A stretch of 7,654 nucleotides of DNA, taken from NCBI GenBank assembly GCA_017416885.1, contig JAFQAM010000164.1, positions 1-7,654 of the forward strand. The letters are read 5' to 3'. A program made the position numbers and the translations under genes. Every line of letters starts with the position of its first letter. Position 1 is the stretch's first letter. A model generated the notes under the pieces. The model made no database searches. It was not told the DNA's origin and saw nothing but the letters and a program-made list of their open reading frames with translations. The DNA is from Clostridia bacterium (GTDB lineage Bacteria > Bacillota > Clostridia > Oscillospirales > CAG-272). Positions 6,068-7,654 of this stretch are shown here, piece by piece.

Positions 6068-6871
6068 TCAATTCAATTTTGATAATTCGTCAGCTCTGTC
6101 AGCGCAGGCCTTCATTGCCTTGAATACAATTTCACAAAAAGCGTTATTTTCAAATTCAATCAGAGCCTTTTCGGTAGTTCCTTTTGGGGATGTAACCATT
6201 TTAATCAATTCGTCAATGCTCATATCGCTATTTAATACCATATTAGCAGAGCCGATTAAGGTGTTACATACCATTTTTATAGCATTTTCGTTATCAAATC
6301 CTAATTTATTAGCACCATCAACTAAAGCTTTAACGAATAAATATACATAAGCAGGGGAGCTGCCTGTAAGAGCGGTTACATTATTTATATCTTTTTCTTC
6401 AACAGCTGCAACAAAGCCGGAAGAGGAGAATATATCGTAAACAGTTTTGAACTCTTCGTTTGACAAAAGAGAGTTTTTGCACAAGCCTGTAGTTCCTTGA
6501 CCGATTAGCAAGGGAGTATTTGGCATTGCTCGTGCAATTTTCACATTTCCCAAAACCCTTTTAATTGATTCAATAGTTATTCCGGCGCAAATTGATACAA
6601 AAACTTTATTTTTGATATCCTTACAAGATTTGATTTCTTCTAAAACATCTTTAATATTTTGCGGCTTAACGGATAAAAATATAAAATCAGAATTATTAAT
6701 TGCTTCTTTAATTGAAGTTGCGTGAATACATGCTTCATTGAATTTTTGATATTGTAGAATATTTTTATCATATAATGTGATATCGCTTGGATTTGAAATG
6801 CTTGACGATAAAATACCGCCAACAATTGCAGATGCCATATTACCGGCACCGATAAAAGTAATTTTTTTCAT
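6068..6871 (-). CDS. proC: Pyrroline-5-carboxylate reductase
   Basis: This encodes 267 residues, the usual full length. The enzyme reduces 1-pyrroline-5-carboxylate to L-proline with NAD(P)H in the cytoplasm, the last step of proline synthesis. The N-terminal Rossmann fold has ITFIGAGNMASAI (4-16) for the dinucleotide, followed by SVKPQ (67-71) and RAMPNTP (114-120). The C-terminal helical dimerisation domain has TGSSPAYVY (169-177) and SPKGTTEKAL (228-237), the region of the family signature. In that signature the common SPGGTT is here SPKGTT, a Lys in place of Gly; the protein otherwise looks intact. The start is supported by AAAGGAAG (plus-strand 6878-6885) 6 bases before the ATG and by a promoter upstream. 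No proA or proB is near, so this is a separate proC locus followed by the DUF624 gene. Confidence 0.95.
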   Translation of the reverse strand: MKKITFIGAGNMASAIVGGILSSSISNPSDITLYDKNILQYQKFNEACIHATSIKEAINNSDFIFLSVKPQNIKDVLEEIKSCKDIKNKVFVSICAGITIESIKRVLGNVKIARAMPNTPLLIGQGTTGLCKNSLLSNEEFKTVYDIFSSSGFVAAVEEKDINNVTALTGSSPAYVYLFVKALVDGANKLGFDNENAIKMVCNTLIGSANMVLNSDMSIDELIKMVTSPKGTTEKALIEFENNAFCEIVFKAMKACADRADELSKLN

Positions 6872-6899
6872 AGTACACTTCCTTTAAAAACTTATGGTT

Positions 6900-6928
6900 A
6901 TTTTAACACACTTTTTATTTTATATCAA
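6900..6928 (-). promoter_or_regulatory. Sigma-A-type promoter of proC-DUF624
   Basis: On the - strand, TTGATA (plus-strand 6923-6928) is followed after 17 bases by TAAAAT (6900-6905), with TGT directly upstream giving an extended -10. It stands back to back with the GNAT gene promoter, the two -35 boxes about 30 bases apart. Confidence 0.75.
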
Positions 6929-6958
6929 TAGGAAAGAAAAATTAATTTCAAATAAATA

Positions 6959-6987
6959 TTGACTAAAAAAGCAAATTGATATATAAT
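6959..6987 (+). promoter_or_regulatory. Sigma-A-type promoter of the GNAT gene
   Basis: TTGACT at 6959-6964 and a consensus TATAAT at 6982-6987 are separated by 17 bases. Transcription should start near 6994, giving a leader of about 23 bases with AGGAG at 7007-7011. Confidence 0.85.
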
Positions 6988-7016
6988 CATAGAGAAAAAT
7001 TGTTTTAGGAGATATC

Positions 7017-7601
7017 ATGAAATTAAGCTTTTTGTCAAGACTGTTTGGTGGAAACATGCCAAGATTTGAGTCTGAAAGATTAAAATTTAGAGCAATAAAA
7101 AGAGGCGATTTAGAGGATATTTTTGAATACTCCAATAATTCACAAACATCGCAGTATCTGCTTTGGTCTCCTCATCAAAATATTTTTGTGACTCAAGAGT
7201 TTATAGATATAGTACTATCTAAATATAAGTCGGGCGAATATCATGATTGGGCAATTGTTTTAAAGAAAAGCAATAAAATGATTGGCACATGCGGATTTAC
7301 AAGAATTGATGAAGATAATAAAACAATAGAAATCGGTTATGTCATAAATCCAACCTATTGGGGAAATGGTTACGCCACGGAAGCGGTGAATGCAATTTTA
7401 GAATTTGCATTTACTGAGCTTGACATTAATAGAGTAGAAGCAAGATTTATGGCAGGTAATGACGCAAGCTTAACCGTTATGAAAAAAGTGGGAATGACAT
7501 TTGAAGGATATTTAAGAGATGCAGCTTTTTCAAAAGGGCAGTACAAAACAATTGGCGTTTCTTCAATTTTAAAGCGTGAATATTTAGCAATGAAAAAATA
7601 A
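7017..7601 (+). CDS. GNAT N-acetyltransferase, RimJ/RimL type
   Basis: This encodes 194 residues. The GNAT domain begins near residue 14 (PRFESERLKFRAI, the usual first strand of the RimJ/RimL group). The acetyl-CoA binding loop is YWGNGYATEA (114-123), preceded by the strand IEIGYVINP (104-112). The second conserved block has Asn148, Ser151, Met155 and the VGMTFEGYLRD turn (158-168). Members acetylate protein N-termini, such as those of ribosomal proteins S5, S18 and L12, or small amines and antibiotics. Nothing here fixes the substrate. The first 13 residues (MKLSFLSRLFGGN) precede the domain and look amphipathic; the alternative start at Met14 (base 7056) would remove them, but AGGAG 5 bases before 7017 and the nearby promoter favour the longer form. 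It is a single-gene unit, divergent from proC. Confidence 0.9.
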   Translation: MKLSFLSRLFGGNMPRFESERLKFRAIKRGDLEDIFEYSNNSQTSQYLLWSPHQNIFVTQEFIDIVLSKYKSGEYHDWAIVLKKSNKMIGTCGFTRIDEDNKTIEIGYVINPTYWGNGYATEAVNAILEFAFTELDINRVEARFMAGNDASLTVMKKVGMTFEGYLRDAAFSKGQYKTIGVSSILKREYLAMKK

Positions 7602-7635
7602 GCCGTTTTTGCGGCTTATTTTTTTATTTTGTCAT
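7593..7635 (+). terminator. Intrinsic terminator of the GNAT gene
   Basis: AATAAGCCG (7597-7605) pairs with CGGCTTATT (7612-7620) around a 6-base loop, with flanking A and T runs extending the stem, followed by TTTTTATTTTG. The left arm includes the TAA stop codon (7599-7601). The remaining bases to the window end hold nothing recognisable. Confidence 0.92.
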
Positions 7636-7654
7636 AAATACAAATAAAATGATA

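Noticed and set aside
5858..6082. Frames inside or opposite the DUF624 and proC genes (also 5667-5894, 6120-6350, 6640-6849)
   Set aside because: They lie entirely within recognised genes, lack family features and have no ribosome binding sites.
6920..7135. Leftward 71-residue frame across the GNAT promoter
   Set aside because: It overlaps the GNAT start and both divergent promoters, and no ribosome binding site or family match is seen.
1..7654. Defence island, CRISPR, toxin-antitoxin or phage system
   Set aside because: All sizeable genes match housekeeping, envelope or metabolic families, and no spaced repeats or mobile genes are visible.

Overview
The window is AT-rich DNA with AAGGAGG-type ribosome binding sites, short intergenic gaps and sigma-A-like promoters (TTGACA, 17-base spacer, often an extended TGn -10). 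This fits a low-GC Gram-positive of the class Clostridia, probably a gut Oscillospiraceae/Ruminococcaceae-like organism. Two features support this: a deacetylase of the spore-cortex PdaA type, which suggests a spore-former or the descendant of one, and a fragment of a carbohydrate-active enzyme related to GH151/GHL6 proteins. No tRNA, rRNA, CRISPR array, insertion sequence or phage gene is visible. The region looks like ordinary chromosome, not a mobile island.

Layout. Bases 1-1014 (+) are the 3' end of a large glycoside hydrolase gene cut by the window edge. A small lipoprotein gene (1100-1444, +) follows with its own strong promoter and meets a leftward operon across two adjacent hairpins. 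That operon (3038 to 1522, -) encodes a VTC-type polyphosphate polymerase domain protein and a DUF4956 membrane protein joined by a TAATG overlap. Next is a 58-residue membrane-anchored protein (3416-3240, -) whose stop codon lies in its own terminator. Divergent from it, two overlapping polysaccharide deacetylase genes (3542-4318 and 4299-4988, +) form a cell-wall pair. A perfect GC-rich bidirectional terminator separates them from a leftward pair: proC (6871-6068) followed by a DUF624/YesL-like membrane protein (6057-5026). A divergent GNAT acetyltransferase gene (7017-7601, +) ends at a classic terminator. No gene-free stretch exceeds 300 bases.

How the genes work together. The two best-supported functional units are the polymerase/DUF4956 pair, probably a membrane-associated polyphosphate-making complex, and the tandem deacetylases, probably acting on peptidoglycan outside the membrane. 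ProC makes proline; its link to the DUF624 protein is by transcription only. I see no clear undescribed multi-gene system. The most interesting items are the VTC/DUF4956 pair, the overlapping unlike deacetylases and the unlisted 58-residue protein.
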